A DNA stretch of 64,000 nucleotides from UBA9732 sp963599445 (GCA_963599445.1 CAVBWZ010000008.1:1-64000), one strand, 5' to 3'. Positions 32,363-42,078 are shown, counted from the first letter of the stretch. Program-made: numbers and translations. Notes: generated by a model from the sequence alone, not told the origin.

Positions 32363-33103
32363 ATGTCAGGTCATAGCAAATGGGCTACAATCAAGCACAA
32401 GAAGGGCATTGCCGACCAGAAGCGTGGTCAAAAGTTCACCAAGCTGATTAAGGAGATCAGTGTAGCTGCAAAGATGGGCGGAGCCGATCCGGACACAAAC
32501 GCAGCTCTTAGGACCGCCATTCTCAAGGCCCGTGCGGAGAACATGCCAAAGGACAACATCGAGAGAGCCATCAAGAAGGGGTCCGGTGAAATGGGCAACA
32601 CGGTGTTTATGGAGCTTACATACGAAGGCTATGCACCAGGCGGAGTCGCAATCATCATCGATACGCTTACGGACAACAAGAACAGAACCGCTGCGGATGT
32701 CAGAAGCACTCTCACCAAGCTTGGTGGTTCGCTTGGCTCTACGGGCTGCGTTTCCTACATGTTCCAGACGAAGGGTGTCATTACATACGATGCAAGCAAG
32801 TACACAGAGGACGAAATCTTCACAGCCGCTCTTGAGAACGGTGCAGAGGATGTCGTAAGCGAAGACGGAACCATCGAGGTCACAACATCCCCTGCTGACT
32901 TTGGTGCAGTCCTTGAGGCCATGCAGGCCGCTGGCTTTGAGCAGGACAGCGCAGACATCAACAAGATTGCAGACACAACCGTTTCCCTCGACAAGGAAAA
33001 GGCTCAGAAGGTCATGAACATAGTGGAACGCCTTGAGGATCTGGACGATGTCCAGCAGGTTTCCACGAACCTTGACCTTCCAGATGATTTCTACGAAGAG
33101 TAA
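32363..33103 (+). CDS. yebC: YebC/PmpR family translational/transcriptional factor
   Basis: 246 residues with the signature start MSGHSKWATIKHKKGIADQK and the family blocks ARAENMPKDNIERAIKKG, LTDNKNRTAADVRSTL and FQTKGVI. YebC proteins help translation of proline-rich stretches or act as DNA-binding regulators. It heads the ruvC-ruvA-ruvB-queA gene run, a conserved association. AGAGG lies before the ATG. Confidence 0.93.
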   Translation: MSGHSKWATIKHKKGIADQKRGQKFTKLIKEISVAAKMGGADPDTNAALRTAILKARAENMPKDNIERAIKKGSGEMGNTVFMELTYEGYAPGGVAIIIDTLTDNKNRTAADVRSTLTKLGGSLGSTGCVSYMFQTKGVITYDASKYTEDEIFTAALENGAEDVVSEDGTIEVTTSPADFGAVLEAMQAAGFEQDSADINKIADTTVSLDKEKAQKVMNIVERLEDLDDVQQVSTNLDLPDDFYEE

Positions 33104-33106
33104 GCT

Positions 33107-33604
33107 ATGGTGATACTGGGCGTTGATCCAGGACTTGCCAATACAGGCTGGGGCGTGGTCGATTTCGTTGGCCAGAAGTTCCGGCCTGTTTGTTTTGGTG
33201 TGATAAACACAGAGCCCAAGTCCAACCTTGAGGATAGGATTGCATCCATTGCTGATTCCTTGGGGAATGTCGTTGACAAGTACCATCCGCAGCACGTTTC
33301 CATAGAGGACATCTTCTTTGCGAAGAATGAGGTGTCCGCAATTGGTGTTGCAAAGGTCATTGGCGCAGTTTCGTACAGGATGCACCAGCTTGGTGTTCCT
33401 GTGAGCATGTTCACACCGCTTCAGATAAAGATTGCGATAACAGGCTACGGCAGGGCCGAGAAGAAACAGGTCCAGGAGATGTGCCGCATACTCCTTGGGC
33501 TTGACAAGATACCCCGTCCCGACCACGCCGCAGATGCCTTGGCGGCCGCAGTATGCTGGGGCAACACGAGTTCTACGCAGGGGAGGCTTGGAATCCTTAG
33601 ATGA
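33107..33604 (+). CDS. ruvC: Holliday junction resolvase RuvC
   Basis: 165 residues, normal size. An RNase H-like resolvase that cuts Holliday junctions held by RuvAB. The acidic residues are visible: Asp7 in ILGVDPGLANTG, Glu in VSIEDIFFAKN, and the C-terminal pair in RPDHAADALAAAVC. It begins 3 bases after the yebC stop and overlaps ruvA by 4 bases (ATGA). Confidence 0.95.
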   Translation: MVILGVDPGLANTGWGVVDFVGQKFRPVCFGVINTEPKSNLEDRIASIADSLGNVVDKYHPQHVSIEDIFFAKNEVSAIGVAKVIGAVSYRMHQLGVPVSMFTPLQIKIAITGYGRAEKKQVQEMCRILLGLDKIPRPDHAADALAAAVCWGNTSSTQGRLGILR

Positions 33605-34230
33605 TAAACGCAGTTATAGGTCAGCTGGTCTATGCAGGCGCACAGACCGTGATAATCCTTGGTGGCAGCGTGGAGTACGAGTTCGTGGTCTCCTCTCAGA
33701 CGGCCACAAAGCTGTCGTCCCTCCAAGGGGCTGAGCGCAGCAACGTAAGGCTTCTTGCGTGGCTTCAGCACAAAGAGGACGGCATGACGCTCTTTGGATT
33801 CTGCGACGAGGACGAAAGAAGGCTCTTTCTTGAGCTCATAAAGGTCAATGGAATAGGGCCAAAACAGGCCATGAAGATACTCTCCGGCGTTAGGGTCCGT
33901 GATTTCATATCGGCCTTGGACCAGAGCGACGTATCGTTCCTTTCCCGTATTCCAGGACTTGGTGCAAAGACGTCCCAGAAGATAATCCTTGCACTGCGCG
34001 ACACCTTGGTGTTCACGGAGGATGATGCAAAGCCTCAGAACGTTGCAAGCGGTGCTTCCAAGAAGTATCAGGACATAGTAGATGCCCTCGTTGAGATGGG
34101 CTATGATAAGAAGAAGGTTCTGGATACCGTTGCAAGGCTGCTCAAGGACAACGACGAATACGTATCCTCCCACGGCCAGAGCGCTGTGGAGGAGTGGCTG
34201 TTCAGATCCGCCGTCGTGGCGTTGTCTTAG
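33601..34230 (+). CDS. ruvA: Holliday junction DNA helicase subunit RuvA
   Basis: 209 residues. An N-terminal OB-fold (MINAVIGQLVYAGAQTVIIL), two helix-hairpin-helix motifs (VNGIGPKQAMKIL and IPGLGAKTSQKIIL) that grip the junction, and a C-terminal domain III (IVDALVEMGYDKKKVLDTVARLL) that contacts RuvB. Translationally coupled to ruvC by a 4-base overlap. Confidence 0.95.
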   Translation: MINAVIGQLVYAGAQTVIILGGSVEYEFVVSSQTATKLSSLQGAERSNVRLLAWLQHKEDGMTLFGFCDEDERRLFLELIKVNGIGPKQAMKILSGVRVRDFISALDQSDVSFLSRIPGLGAKTSQKIILALRDTLVFTEDDAKPQNVASGASKKYQDIVDALVEMGYDKKKVLDTVARLLKDNDEYVSSHGQSAVEEWLFRSAVVALS

Positions 34231-34285
34231 AGCGTTGTCGTAAGCGGCATCGTCGTAAAGCTTGGAATCCAGAGGAGGGTGATTC

Positions 34286-35386
34286 GTGGAAGACATCGAC
34301 TATTTGCAGAGCACCTCGGTTGTGGCGACCGGCTATCAGGATGCCGATGCCCAGGAGAACATCCTCAGGCCAAAATTCCTGTCAGATTTCCAAGGGCAGA
34401 AGAAGATAAAGGAGAACCTTGGGGTTTTCATAAAGGCCGCCCGTGAAAGGGGGGAGGCCTTGGACCATGTGTTCCTAATCGGCCCTCCGGGTCTTGGAAA
34501 GACCACCCTTGCCTCAATAGTTGCAAACGAAATGGGCTCTGAGATACGCATGACAAGCGCTCCTGCATTGGACAAACCAAAGGATCTTGCGGGGATACTC
34601 ACTAATGTCACGGAGAACTCCGTATTCTTCATAGATGAGATACATAGACTAAAGCCCGCCTTGGAGGAGATGCTGTACATAGCCATGGAGGACTTTGAGA
34701 TAGACTGGGTGATAGGACAGGGCCCAAGTGCCAGGACCATGAGGATTCCAATCCCTCATTTCACCCTCATTGGGGCGACTACGAAGGCCGGTATGGTGAG
34801 CTCTCCGCTTCAGACGAGGTTTGGCATAAACTGCCGCATAGAGTTCTACAACGAAGAGGAACTTGGACAGATCATCAAGAGAAGTGCAAGCCTCATAAAC
34901 GTTCCAATAGACGATGAGGCCGTTGGCCTTCTTGCAAAATGCTCGCGTGGAACACCTAGAATAGCCAATAGGCTCCTAAGGCGTTTCCGTGACTTTGCAG
35001 AGGTCATTGCAGACGGCACTATCACAGCCGATGTCGTACACCGCAGCATCAAGAACCTTGGAATCGACCTCAATGGACTTGAAGACCAGGACAGAAACAT
35101 CCTAAGGACCATAATAGAGTTCTACGGAGGCGGTCCTGTGGGTGCTGACACACTTAGCATCTCCGTTGGAGAGGCGATAGAATCCCTTGAGGACTTCTAC
35201 GAGCCGTATCTCATACAGAAAGGGTACCTCAAACGAACACCACGGGGACGTATGGTCACGGCCAAGGCCTATGAGCTTCTTGGACTTCAGGACAGGATGG
35301 AGGCCCAGATGCGTGCAAACGGCAGCTCCTACCTCCCTGGCTTTGGAGGAGTGGGGCAGGATGCCCAGGGAACTCTGTTCGACTGA
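34286..35386 (+). CDS. ruvB: Holliday junction branch migration ATPase RuvB
   Basis: 366 residues. AAA+ motor with Walker A GPPGLGKTT (about 66-74), Walker B FIDEIHRL, sensor 1 IGATTKAGM, and the arginine-finger/winged-helix C-terminus containing GGGPVGADTLSISVGE and LKRTPRGRMVTAKAYELLG. GTG start with GGAGGG 6 bases upstream. Part of the ruv operon. Confidence 0.95.
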   Translation: MEDIDYLQSTSVVATGYQDADAQENILRPKFLSDFQGQKKIKENLGVFIKAARERGEALDHVFLIGPPGLGKTTLASIVANEMGSEIRMTSAPALDKPKDLAGILTNVTENSVFFIDEIHRLKPALEEMLYIAMEDFEIDWVIGQGPSARTMRIPIPHFTLIGATTKAGMVSSPLQTRFGINCRIEFYNEEELGQIIKRSASLINVPIDDEAVGLLAKCSRGTPRIANRLLRRFRDFAEVIADGTITADVVHRSIKNLGIDLNGLEDQDRNILRTIIEFYGGGPVGADTLSISVGEAIESLEDFYEPYLIQKGYLKRTPRGRMVTAKAYELLGLQDRMEAQMRANGSSYLPGFGGVGQDAQGTLFD

Positions 35387-35399
35387 TAAGGATTGATCG

Positions 35400-36455
35400 A
35401 TGAAGATAAGCGAATTTACATTTGAACTGCCACCTGAGCTTATAGCACAGACACCTGCCGAGCGACGTGGTGACGATAGGCTTTTGGTCATAGATAGGAA
35501 AACAGGGGCCTATACAGACTCAAAGATGGCGGATTTCCCATCATATGTGGAACCAGGGAGCATCGTTGTTGTAAACGATACACGTGTAAGGAAGGCTCGT
35601 GTCTATGGAATCTCAGAAACCGGCGGAAAGGTCGAGTTCCTTTTCACCGGTGCCGTTGGACCTGACCGTTGGCAGGCCATGGTATCCAAAAGCAAGAAGC
35701 AACGCCCGGGAAAGACCTATTCCTTCTTTGCCAATGATGGGTCGCTGTTCTGCAAGGGCTGCATAGACAGCGATGTGGACGACAGCGACAGTGGTTCGTC
35801 CCTAAAGGTGATTAGGTTCGACAGACCTGTGGATGAGTCGTTCTTCGTTTCCTGTGGCCACGTGCCTCTTCCTCCATACATAAAGAGAGAGGATGATTTC
35901 AACGATGAAAAGCGATACCAGACCATATTCGCAAACGAATGCGGTTCAATGGCATCCCCCACTGCAGGACTTCACTTCACACCTGAAACGGTGGCCCAGC
36001 TTGAGGCAAAGGACTGTGAAATCCTACACATCACGCTTCATGTGGGCATGGGTACGTTCCTGCCTGTGAGGACCGAGAACCTTGAGGACCACGTCATGCA
36101 TACGGAATCCTACCATGTGTCCCAAGAGGTGACTTCGAAGATAAACGAGGCCAAGGCGGCTGGACGCAAGATAGTCGCCGTTGGAACGACAAGCGTAAGG
36201 ACACTTGAGAGTGCTGTGAACAGGGAAACGGGGCTGCTTGAGGCCAAGACGGCATCCACGAACCTTTTCATAACACCGGGGTTCAAGTTCCTCGTCGTCG
36301 ATCAGATGCTCACAAATTTCCATACGCCGGAATCAACTTTGCTTGTGCTGGTGTCCGCCTTTGCAGGGAAGGACCATATACTTGATGCCTACAGACATGC
36401 GGTGGAGGAACGCTACAGATTCTTCAGCTATGGGGATGCCACGTTCCTCAAATAG
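35400..36455 (+). CDS. queA: S-adenosylmethionine:tRNA ribosyltransferase-isomerase QueA
   Basis: 351 residues. It transfers the ribosyl part of SAM to preQ1 in tRNA to give epoxyqueuosine. Characteristic blocks: FELPPELIAQTPAERRGDDRLLV, IVVNDTRVRKARVYG, SMASPTAGLHFTPE, THTLHVGMGTF-type segment, and VGTTSVRTLES. It follows ruvB by 13 bases, a common neighbour in many phyla, and probably ends the operon. Confidence 0.95.
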   Translation: MKISEFTFELPPELIAQTPAERRGDDRLLVIDRKTGAYTDSKMADFPSYVEPGSIVVVNDTRVRKARVYGISETGGKVEFLFTGAVGPDRWQAMVSKSKKQRPGKTYSFFANDGSLFCKGCIDSDVDDSDSGSSLKVIRFDRPVDESFFVSCGHVPLPPYIKREDDFNDEKRYQTIFANECGSMASPTAGLHFTPETVAQLEAKDCEILHITLHVGMGTFLPVRTENLEDHVMHTESYHVSQEVTSKINEAKAAGRKIVAVGTTSVRTLESAVNRETGLLEAKTASTNLFITPGFKFLVVDQMLTNFHTPESTLLVLVSAFAGKDHILDAYRHAVEERYRFFSYGDATFLK

Positions 36456-36570
36456 CATTTCTCAAGTAGAGGTCTTCAAAGTAGGTTTTTTGTTGTGGCG
36501 GGTTTGCGTTTTCTGGTGTAGAATTGACTGTGCTAGTTTCTAAAACAATAAAACTATATGGGAGGTCGAA

Positions 36571-39300
36571 GTGAAAACAAAGAAGTTTTTTGCTTTGATG
36601 CTGGTTGCGGTTCTGGCTGTTTCATGCCTTTTCGCGCAGTCTATCAATGAAATCAAACATGGAGACATGTACGGAAAGACCGTCATACTCCATTCGAACG
36701 ATGTCCATGGTGCCATCGAAGGCTATGCAAAGATTGCATCCCTTAGGGATTCCTTCCTTGAGCGCGAGGCTTCCGTGTTCCTTGTGGATGCCGGAGACTT
36801 CAGCCAGGGCACGACATACGTCAGCAGCACAAAGGGCCTTGATGCAATCACAATGATGAATGCGGCGGGCTACAGCGTTGCAACGCTTGGAAACCATGAG
36901 TTCGACTATGGCTTCGAGCAGCTTGTCAGCAACCTCATGCAGGCCAACTTCATGGTTCTGTGCGCAGACATCTACGCAGGCGGACAGTACGTCTTCAATC
37001 CATGCGCAATCCTCACGCTTTCAAGCGGAGAGAGGGTCGGATTCATTGGTCTTGAGACACCTGAAGCACAGACGAAGGCAAACCCAGCCCTCATCAAGGG
37101 TCTTGACTTCATCGCCGGTGAGGACCTCTATGCAGAGGCTCAGTACAACGTAGACCTTCTCAAGGCCAACGGCTGCAGCACAGTCATTGCAATCGCCCAC
37201 CTTGGAATAGACGAGTCCTCCGAACCGAACACGTCCTATGACCTTTGGAACAACGTGACGGGCCTTGACTTCATCATCGACGGCCACTCACACTCCGTCA
37301 TCACCAACTACGACGGCGCTCCAATCCAGTCAACCGGTACGGCGTTCGCCAACATTGGTGTAATCGTCATCGACGACGCAACTGGCGCAATCGAGGACCA
37401 CTACCTTCAGGATGCATCAGAGCTCGAGTCCGATGCCTATGTGCTTTCAGTCGCACAGGAGATCATCGACAGAGTCAATGCAGAGTTCAACATCAAGTTC
37501 GCTGAGTCCCTCGTCTCCCTCAACGGCGACAAGGAACCAGGCAACAGAACGGAAGAGACCAACAACGGCGACCTCATAACCGACGCCATGATGTGGGCCA
37601 TCCTCAAGGACGAGGGCAGCGTAAGCGTCCCAGCCGAGAACGTCGTTGCAATCACCAACGGCGGTGGAATCAGAGCATGGGTCAAGGCCGGCGACGTCAC
37701 GAAGAAGGACATCAACACCGTTCTTCCGTTCGGCAACACCGTTGCAGTCGTCTACGTGAAGGGAAGCGAGCTCCTCGAAGCCCTCGAAGCCTCCACATTC
37801 TGCACTCCAATCTCTCTTGGTGGATTCCCACAGACAGCTGGAATGGACATCACAGTCGATACCACAAAGGCATACGACAAGGCCGATGAGACCTACCCAG
37901 CCTCCACATACTACGGACCAAAGTCCATCAACCGTGTTACGATTAACAGCGTCAACGGCAAGGCCTTCGATCCAGATGCAACATATGCAGTCATCACCAA
38001 CAACTTCGTTGCAGCAGGTGGAGACACATACTATGCATTCGCAAGCGCATCCTCACAGTTCGACACCGGTATGCCTCTTGACGAAGTTGTCATGGACTAC
38101 ATCGTTCAGGTCCTTGGCGGCGTCATTGACGAAAGATATGCCGAGCCACAGGGCAGAATGCACATCATAACCGAGGCTGCTTCCGATGAGCTTGTCATCG
38201 AGGTCTCCAACCTTGATGCGAACATCTTCACGACGAAGTACGGCAACCTCTACACGACATGCAAGGCTTCCGATTTCTTTGGAACGCTTGGCTTCACATG
38301 GGGCGACCTCGTAACTGTCAAGTTCCTGGATCAGGAGCTCGTTCTTCCAGTCGTTCCTACATACTCCTACGTTGACACAGGCAAGCCTGCAATCATCATA
38401 GAGAAGGGTGAGGATGGAACCGAGAAGGGCTACCTCTCAATGGCCATCAACATGGGCAACTTCACGACGACATACGGAATTGGAACGAAGGTCACCAACG
38501 AAGACAAGACTTGGTACTGGGTTCCAAACGAAGGCGTCACGTTCCCAATCACAGTCGAGTTCGAGATGTACGAGCAGGGCGGCTACCTTGCCGAGTATAT
38601 CCTCCACGACCTCAACAGGACGAACAACAGAGAGGACTATCCAAACCTCACTGATGCCGAGTTCGCAAACTTCCGCCAGATCAAGACGACCGGTATGGGC
38701 AACGTCCTCTACAGGACAAGCAACCCAGTCAACCCAGAGCTTGGCCGCAACGAATATGCCGATGCCGCTGCAAAGGAAGCCGGAATCACCGTCATCATGA
38801 ACCTTTCGGACGACAAGGCCACAGCTGAGGCCAGAGAGTGCTTCGCAGGTTCCTACTACTCACAGCAGAACGTCATCTACCTGAACCTTGGCGTCGACTT
38901 CAACGACCCAAGCTTCCGCAGCGGTCTTGCAGAGGGTCTTAGGTTCTTCGCAAACAATCCTGGCGTCTATGCAGTCCACTGCACTGAAGGCAAGGACAGA
39001 GCCGGTTTTGTCTCCGCTCTCCTCGAGTGCCTCATGGGTGCAACACCACAGGAAGTCATCGAAGACTACATGACCACCTACTACAACTACTATGGTGTAG
39101 AGAAGGGAACGGCCAAGTATGAAGCCATTGCAAACAGCAACATCGTCAAGACCCTCAAGGACGCCTTTGGTGTTCCAGCGGACTACGACATTGCAAATGC
39201 AACATCGGCTGACCTCCAGTACGGTGCTGAGGGCTACCTCAGAGCCATTGGCCTCACCGATGCCGAGATTTCAGCACTCAAGACAAACCTTTCAAAGTAA
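36571..39300 (+). CDS. Secreted 5'-nucleotidase fused to a Cys-based phosphatase domain
   Basis: 909 residues. A signal peptide (1-22) contains SC, so either a lipoprotein or a free protein is possible. Residues about 35-530 are a UshA-like 5'-nucleotidase: metal motif ILHSNDVHG (Asp44, His46), GDFSQG, GNHEFDYG, and the nucleotide-binding C-domain (NNGDLITDAM, TNGGGIRAWV). Residues about 700-909 form a protein-tyrosine/phytase-like phosphatase with the P-loop HCTEGKDRAG (Cys804, Arg810, C-x5-R). A linker domain of about 170 residues separates them. It would strip phosphates from nucleotides and probably from a second substrate outside the cell. GTG start with GGAGG upstream. Codon use is strongly biased, hinting at high expression. 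Confidence 0.88.
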   Translation: MKTKKFFALMLVAVLAVSCLFAQSINEIKHGDMYGKTVILHSNDVHGAIEGYAKIASLRDSFLEREASVFLVDAGDFSQGTTYVSSTKGLDAITMMNAAGYSVATLGNHEFDYGFEQLVSNLMQANFMVLCADIYAGGQYVFNPCAILTLSSGERVGFIGLETPEAQTKANPALIKGLDFIAGEDLYAEAQYNVDLLKANGCSTVIAIAHLGIDESSEPNTSYDLWNNVTGLDFIIDGHSHSVITNYDGAPIQSTGTAFANIGVIVIDDATGAIEDHYLQDASELESDAYVLSVAQEIIDRVNAEFNIKFAESLVSLNGDKEPGNRTEETNNGDLITDAMMWAILKDEGSVSVPAENVVAITNGGGIRAWVKAGDVTKKDINTVLPFGNTVAVVYVKGSELLEALEASTFCTPISLGGFPQTAGMDITVDTTKAYDKADETYPASTYYGPKSINRVTINSVNGKAFDPDATYAVITNNFVAAGGDTYYAFASASSQFDTGMPLDEVVMDYIVQVLGGVIDERYAEPQGRMHIITEAASDELVIEVSNLDANIFTTKYGNLYTTCKASDFFGTLGFTWGDLVTVKFLDQELVLPVVPTYSYVDTGKPAIIIEKGEDGTEKGYLSMAINMGNFTTTYGIGTKVTNEDKTWYWVPNEGVTFPITVEFEMYEQGGYLAEYILHDLNRTNNREDYPNLTDAEFANFRQIKTTGMGNVLYRTSNPVNPELGRNEYADAAAKEAGITVIMNLSDDKATAEARECFAGSYYSQQNVIYLNLGVDFNDPSFRSGLAEGLRFFANNPGVYAVHCTEGKDRAGFVSALLECLMGATPQEVIEDYMTTYYNYYGVEKGTAKYEAIANSNIVKTLKDAFGVPADYDIANATSADLQYGAEGYLRAIGLTDAEISALKTNLSK

Positions 39301-39326
39301 GTTGAGTTTCGATTTCTGAATTTCAT

Positions 39327-39362
39327 CCCCGGTGGGTCCTTCCTGCCGGGGTTTTTGTTTTG
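39327..39362 (+). terminator. Terminator of the nucleotidase-phosphatase gene
   Basis: CCCCGG (39327-39332) and CCGGGG (39346-39351) form the stem, followed by TTTTTGTTTTG. Confidence 0.8.
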
Positions 39363-39370
39363 TTTTACAG

Positions 39371-39424
39371 CGTCCCACAACGCCCATCAATGCCATACTG
39401 CGCCCTACAACGCCTATCAATGTT
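39371..39424. repeat. 10-bp-period degenerate tandem repeat, array 3
   Basis: Units CGTCCCACAA, CGCCCATCAA, TGCCATACTG, CGCCCTACAA and CGCCTATCAA in exact 10-bp phase. In reverse complement the core is GGCGYNGTAG-like, in line with the other arrays. It follows the terminator. Confidence 0.7.
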
Positions 39425-39447
39425 CTGATTGGGTGTTGTTTCAATGA

Positions 39448-39476
39448 TTGTCCTTTATCCAAAGAACCCGTATACT
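39448..39476 (+). promoter_or_regulatory. Promoter of the InlB/BspA lipoprotein gene
   Basis: TTGTCC (39448-39453), 17 bp, TATACT (39471-39476). The leader of about 70 bases contains a hairpin CCAGGA/TCCTGG (about 39502-39517) flanked by CGCA/TGCG. Confidence 0.6.
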
Positions 39477-39553
39477 ATACTGTTCGCTAAGACGCACCGC
39501 CCAGGAATGTCCTGGAATGCGGAACCCCCATACATGGACTTGGAGGTCTACGA

Positions 39554-42016
39554 ATGAAAAAGATTCTTTTCTGTCTTCTTGCACTGGTTTTGGTACTTTC
39601 TGCATCCTGTGACCAGGAAATCAAGCCTACTGAATACACGGTGTCGTTCGATGCCAACGGAGGCGAAGGTACTCTCCCTGGTTCCCTTTCAGTCGTGGAG
39701 GGGGGGGTAACGGCACTGCCATCTGGTGAAGATCTATCCAGAGAAGGATATGTCTTCAATGGATGGAGCGAAGAGCCCAATGGAAAATCTGTAGGCGAAA
39801 GCCTGACGGTTTCGAAGAACACCGTGCTCTATGCAAGATGGCAGGCTGTTATGTACAGGATAACCTACGACCTTGATGGAGGGGTTTTCCCTACATACGT
39901 AGCGAATCCCAACTACTATACGACTGATTCAGGAGCCTCGATGATTCTCAGTCCCCAAAAGGATGGCTATGCATTCCTTGGTTGGACGGAGGGTGATTCC
40001 TCTGAACTTCTTGAAACCATTGCGTTGGATAAGGGGAGCATCGGCGACAGGATCTTCAAAGCCAACTGGAAGGTTGTGACGTACAGCATCACATACGACC
40101 TTGACGGAGGCTTCATCAACGATGGGTATGGAATCGACAGCTACACGATAGAAGACTACGACTTCCGTCTTCCAACTCCAATCAAGGACGGCTACTGGTT
40201 CATGGGCTGGAAGGACTCGGATTCCTCTGAACCTCAATTCAGCTACATGATAAAGCAAGGCTCCACAGGTGATTTGGAAGTGAAGGCCGTGTGGAGGAAT
40301 GTCCACACCATCAGATATGAAGACGGCTCGAATGCTGAAACGACGGTTCTTGATGGAAATTCATTCGAAGTCAGGGAATGTCAGTCCAAAGAAGGCTATG
40401 AGTTCATCAAATGGATAGGCAGCGATGGAAATGAGTATATGCCAGGCCAGACCGTGAAGCCTGAGGGTGATTTGGTTCTTACTCCACAGAGAGAACTAAT
40501 AACGTATACCATAACCTACGAGGATGATGGAGAGTACAAAGGAGGGAAAGGCAACCAGACTTCGTACACCATAGAGGATTCGTTTACACTGAAGAACCCT
40601 ACGAAGGAAGGTTTGGTATTCGAAGGCTGGACTGAGGGAGCCGCGTATCCCCGTATGGACTACAGAATCGAAGGAAGGACCGGCGACCTGAAAATATACG
40701 CGAAATGGCGTGAACCGTACAAGTATAATATTCTCTACGATGGAAACGGAGGCTCGAACAGTTTGTCACCTGTGGAAAAGACCGAAGGAGAACCTCTCAT
40801 CCTCCCTTCTTCCGGGGTTGAGCAAACTGGCTACAAACTTGTTGGTTGGAATACCAAGGCCGATGGAAGCGGAGACTCCTACAACCTTGGAGGAATCTAC
40901 TCCAATGACAAAAGCTGTACTTTCTATGCGGAATGGGAGGCCGTGGAGTATAAGATTACGTACAAGTACGGTGATGCGATTCTGAAAGGCAGGACGGAAC
41001 CTGCCGGCGATATAGAATCCACATATACGGTGGAGGATCTTCCTTTAGTCCTCGGTTTGCCGGAGCTGAAGAACGGCAAGTCCCCACAATGGCGTCTTCC
41101 ATCAGGCAAAGTGGTCACAAAGCTTACAAATGATACTACAGGTGACATAGTTCTGACCCTTGCCTTTGAACTTGTTCCCCCATACACCATAACATACGAC
41201 TACGATAATGGTTCGGACGAAGTTCTTGAAAGTACAAGGTATTCAGATGATCCAGCTCTCGTGATAGAGGAATGCAGCAAGGAAAAGGAAGGATACGTAT
41301 TCAGCCACTGGTACTCCGATGATGGCACTGTGTACATGCCAGGCAACAGCTACGCCAATGAAGCGGACCTCAAACTCCATGCCTACTGGGTGCAGGAATG
41401 TCTTTCATTTGGAGACTCTATTAATGGAGCGAAGGACGCTTGTTCAGTTTCATATCGGAAAGATTTTACTGGTGAGGTCAAATCTGTTGAAATTCCTGCA
41501 ATGTATCAGGGGAAGAAAGTGGATTCCATTCCAGAAGGAGGGTTTTCGGGTTGTCAAATGGAATCCGTGGTGATTCCAGACAGTGTCAACCATATATGCA
41601 GAAACGCATTTGATGGTTGTAGTTATCTTGCTTCGTTGAATCTTCCTTCTGGGGTTACTATGTGTGATTGTGCATTCGCTGGATGCTCGGCCCTTGTTTC
41701 GTTGAAGCTTCCACTTGGATTTGAAATGTTTGGTAGTCCATTCGCTGAATGCTCACGCCTTGAAACGTTGACGATATCTGAAGGATCCCGACTTGGGGAC
41801 CGCGCATTCTCCGACTGCGCAGCTTTGAAGAAGATTGTTGTCGAAGGGGAGGTTGAACTTGGCAGCGAGACGTTCTATCACTGTCCAATCGAAGAGATAT
41901 ACTTCGGGGATGCGAAATGGAAATGGTCTGAGGATGACATGGCAAAAGCGAACATACCTTCCAATGTAACGATAACGATAGGAGGAGAAACGATTCCTCC
42001 TGTATCCATCGAATAG
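39554..42016 (+). CDS. Surface lipoprotein with InlB B-repeats and BspA-type leucine-rich repeats
   Basis: 820 residues. Lipoprotein signal with lipobox LSASC (Cys19). Residues about 28-620 contain about eight Listeria-Bacteroides (InlB B/Flg_new) repeats, each ending in a GWxxx...LYAxW-like pattern (FNGWSEEPNG, VLYARW, FLGWTEGDSS, FMGWKDSDSS, LVGWNTKADGSG). Residues about 640-790 are BspA-type leucine-rich repeats (EIPAMYQGKKVDSIPEGGFSGC, AFDGCSYLASLNLPSGV, AFSDCAALKKI). Such proteins bind host or bacterial surfaces. An unbroken run of eight Gs (39700-39707) lies in codons 49-52 (VEGGV); one-base slippage would stop translation early. GGAGG precedes the ATG. Confidence 0.85.
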   Translation: MKKILFCLLALVLVLSASCDQEIKPTEYTVSFDANGGEGTLPGSLSVVEGGVTALPSGEDLSREGYVFNGWSEEPNGKSVGESLTVSKNTVLYARWQAVMYRITYDLDGGVFPTYVANPNYYTTDSGASMILSPQKDGYAFLGWTEGDSSELLETIALDKGSIGDRIFKANWKVVTYSITYDLDGGFINDGYGIDSYTIEDYDFRLPTPIKDGYWFMGWKDSDSSEPQFSYMIKQGSTGDLEVKAVWRNVHTIRYEDGSNAETTVLDGNSFEVRECQSKEGYEFIKWIGSDGNEYMPGQTVKPEGDLVLTPQRELITYTITYEDDGEYKGGKGNQTSYTIEDSFTLKNPTKEGLVFEGWTEGAAYPRMDYRIEGRTGDLKIYAKWREPYKYNILYDGNGGSNSLSPVEKTEGEPLILPSSGVEQTGYKLVGWNTKADGSGDSYNLGGIYSNDKSCTFYAEWEAVEYKITYKYGDAILKGRTEPAGDIESTYTVEDLPLVLGLPELKNGKSPQWRLPSGKVVTKLTNDTTGDIVLTLAFELVPPYTITYDYDNGSDEVLESTRYSDDPALVIEECSKEKEGYVFSHWYSDDGTVYMPGNSYANEADLKLHAYWVQECLSFGDSINGAKDACSVSYRKDFTGEVKSVEIPAMYQGKKVDSIPEGGFSGCQMESVVIPDSVNHICRNAFDGCSYLASLNLPSGVTMCDCAFAGCSALVSLKLPLGFEMFGSPFAECSRLETLTISEGSRLGDRAFSDCAALKKIVVEGEVELGSETFYHCPIEEIYFGDAKWKWSEDDMAKANIPSNVTITIGGETIPPVSIE

Positions 42017-42034
42017 AATCGTAATCGCAAGGAC

Positions 42035-42062
42035 GGCCGTCGAAAAAGCGGCCTTTCCTTTG
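42035..42062 (+). terminator. Terminator of the InlB/BspA gene
   Basis: GGCCG/CGGCC stem with an AT-rich loop, followed by TTTCCTTTG. Confidence 0.65.
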
Positions 42063-42078
42063 TCTTCGAACATTTGCT

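Noticed and set aside
34205..34262. Fifth copy of the 10-bp-period repeat between ruvA and ruvB
   Set aside because: Similar GGCGTTGT words occur but spaced 13 bases apart, with no consistent 10-bp phase.
35387..35400. preQ1 riboswitch before queA
   Set aside because: Only 13 bases separate ruvB and queA, and no aptamer fits; the gene is read from the ruv operon.
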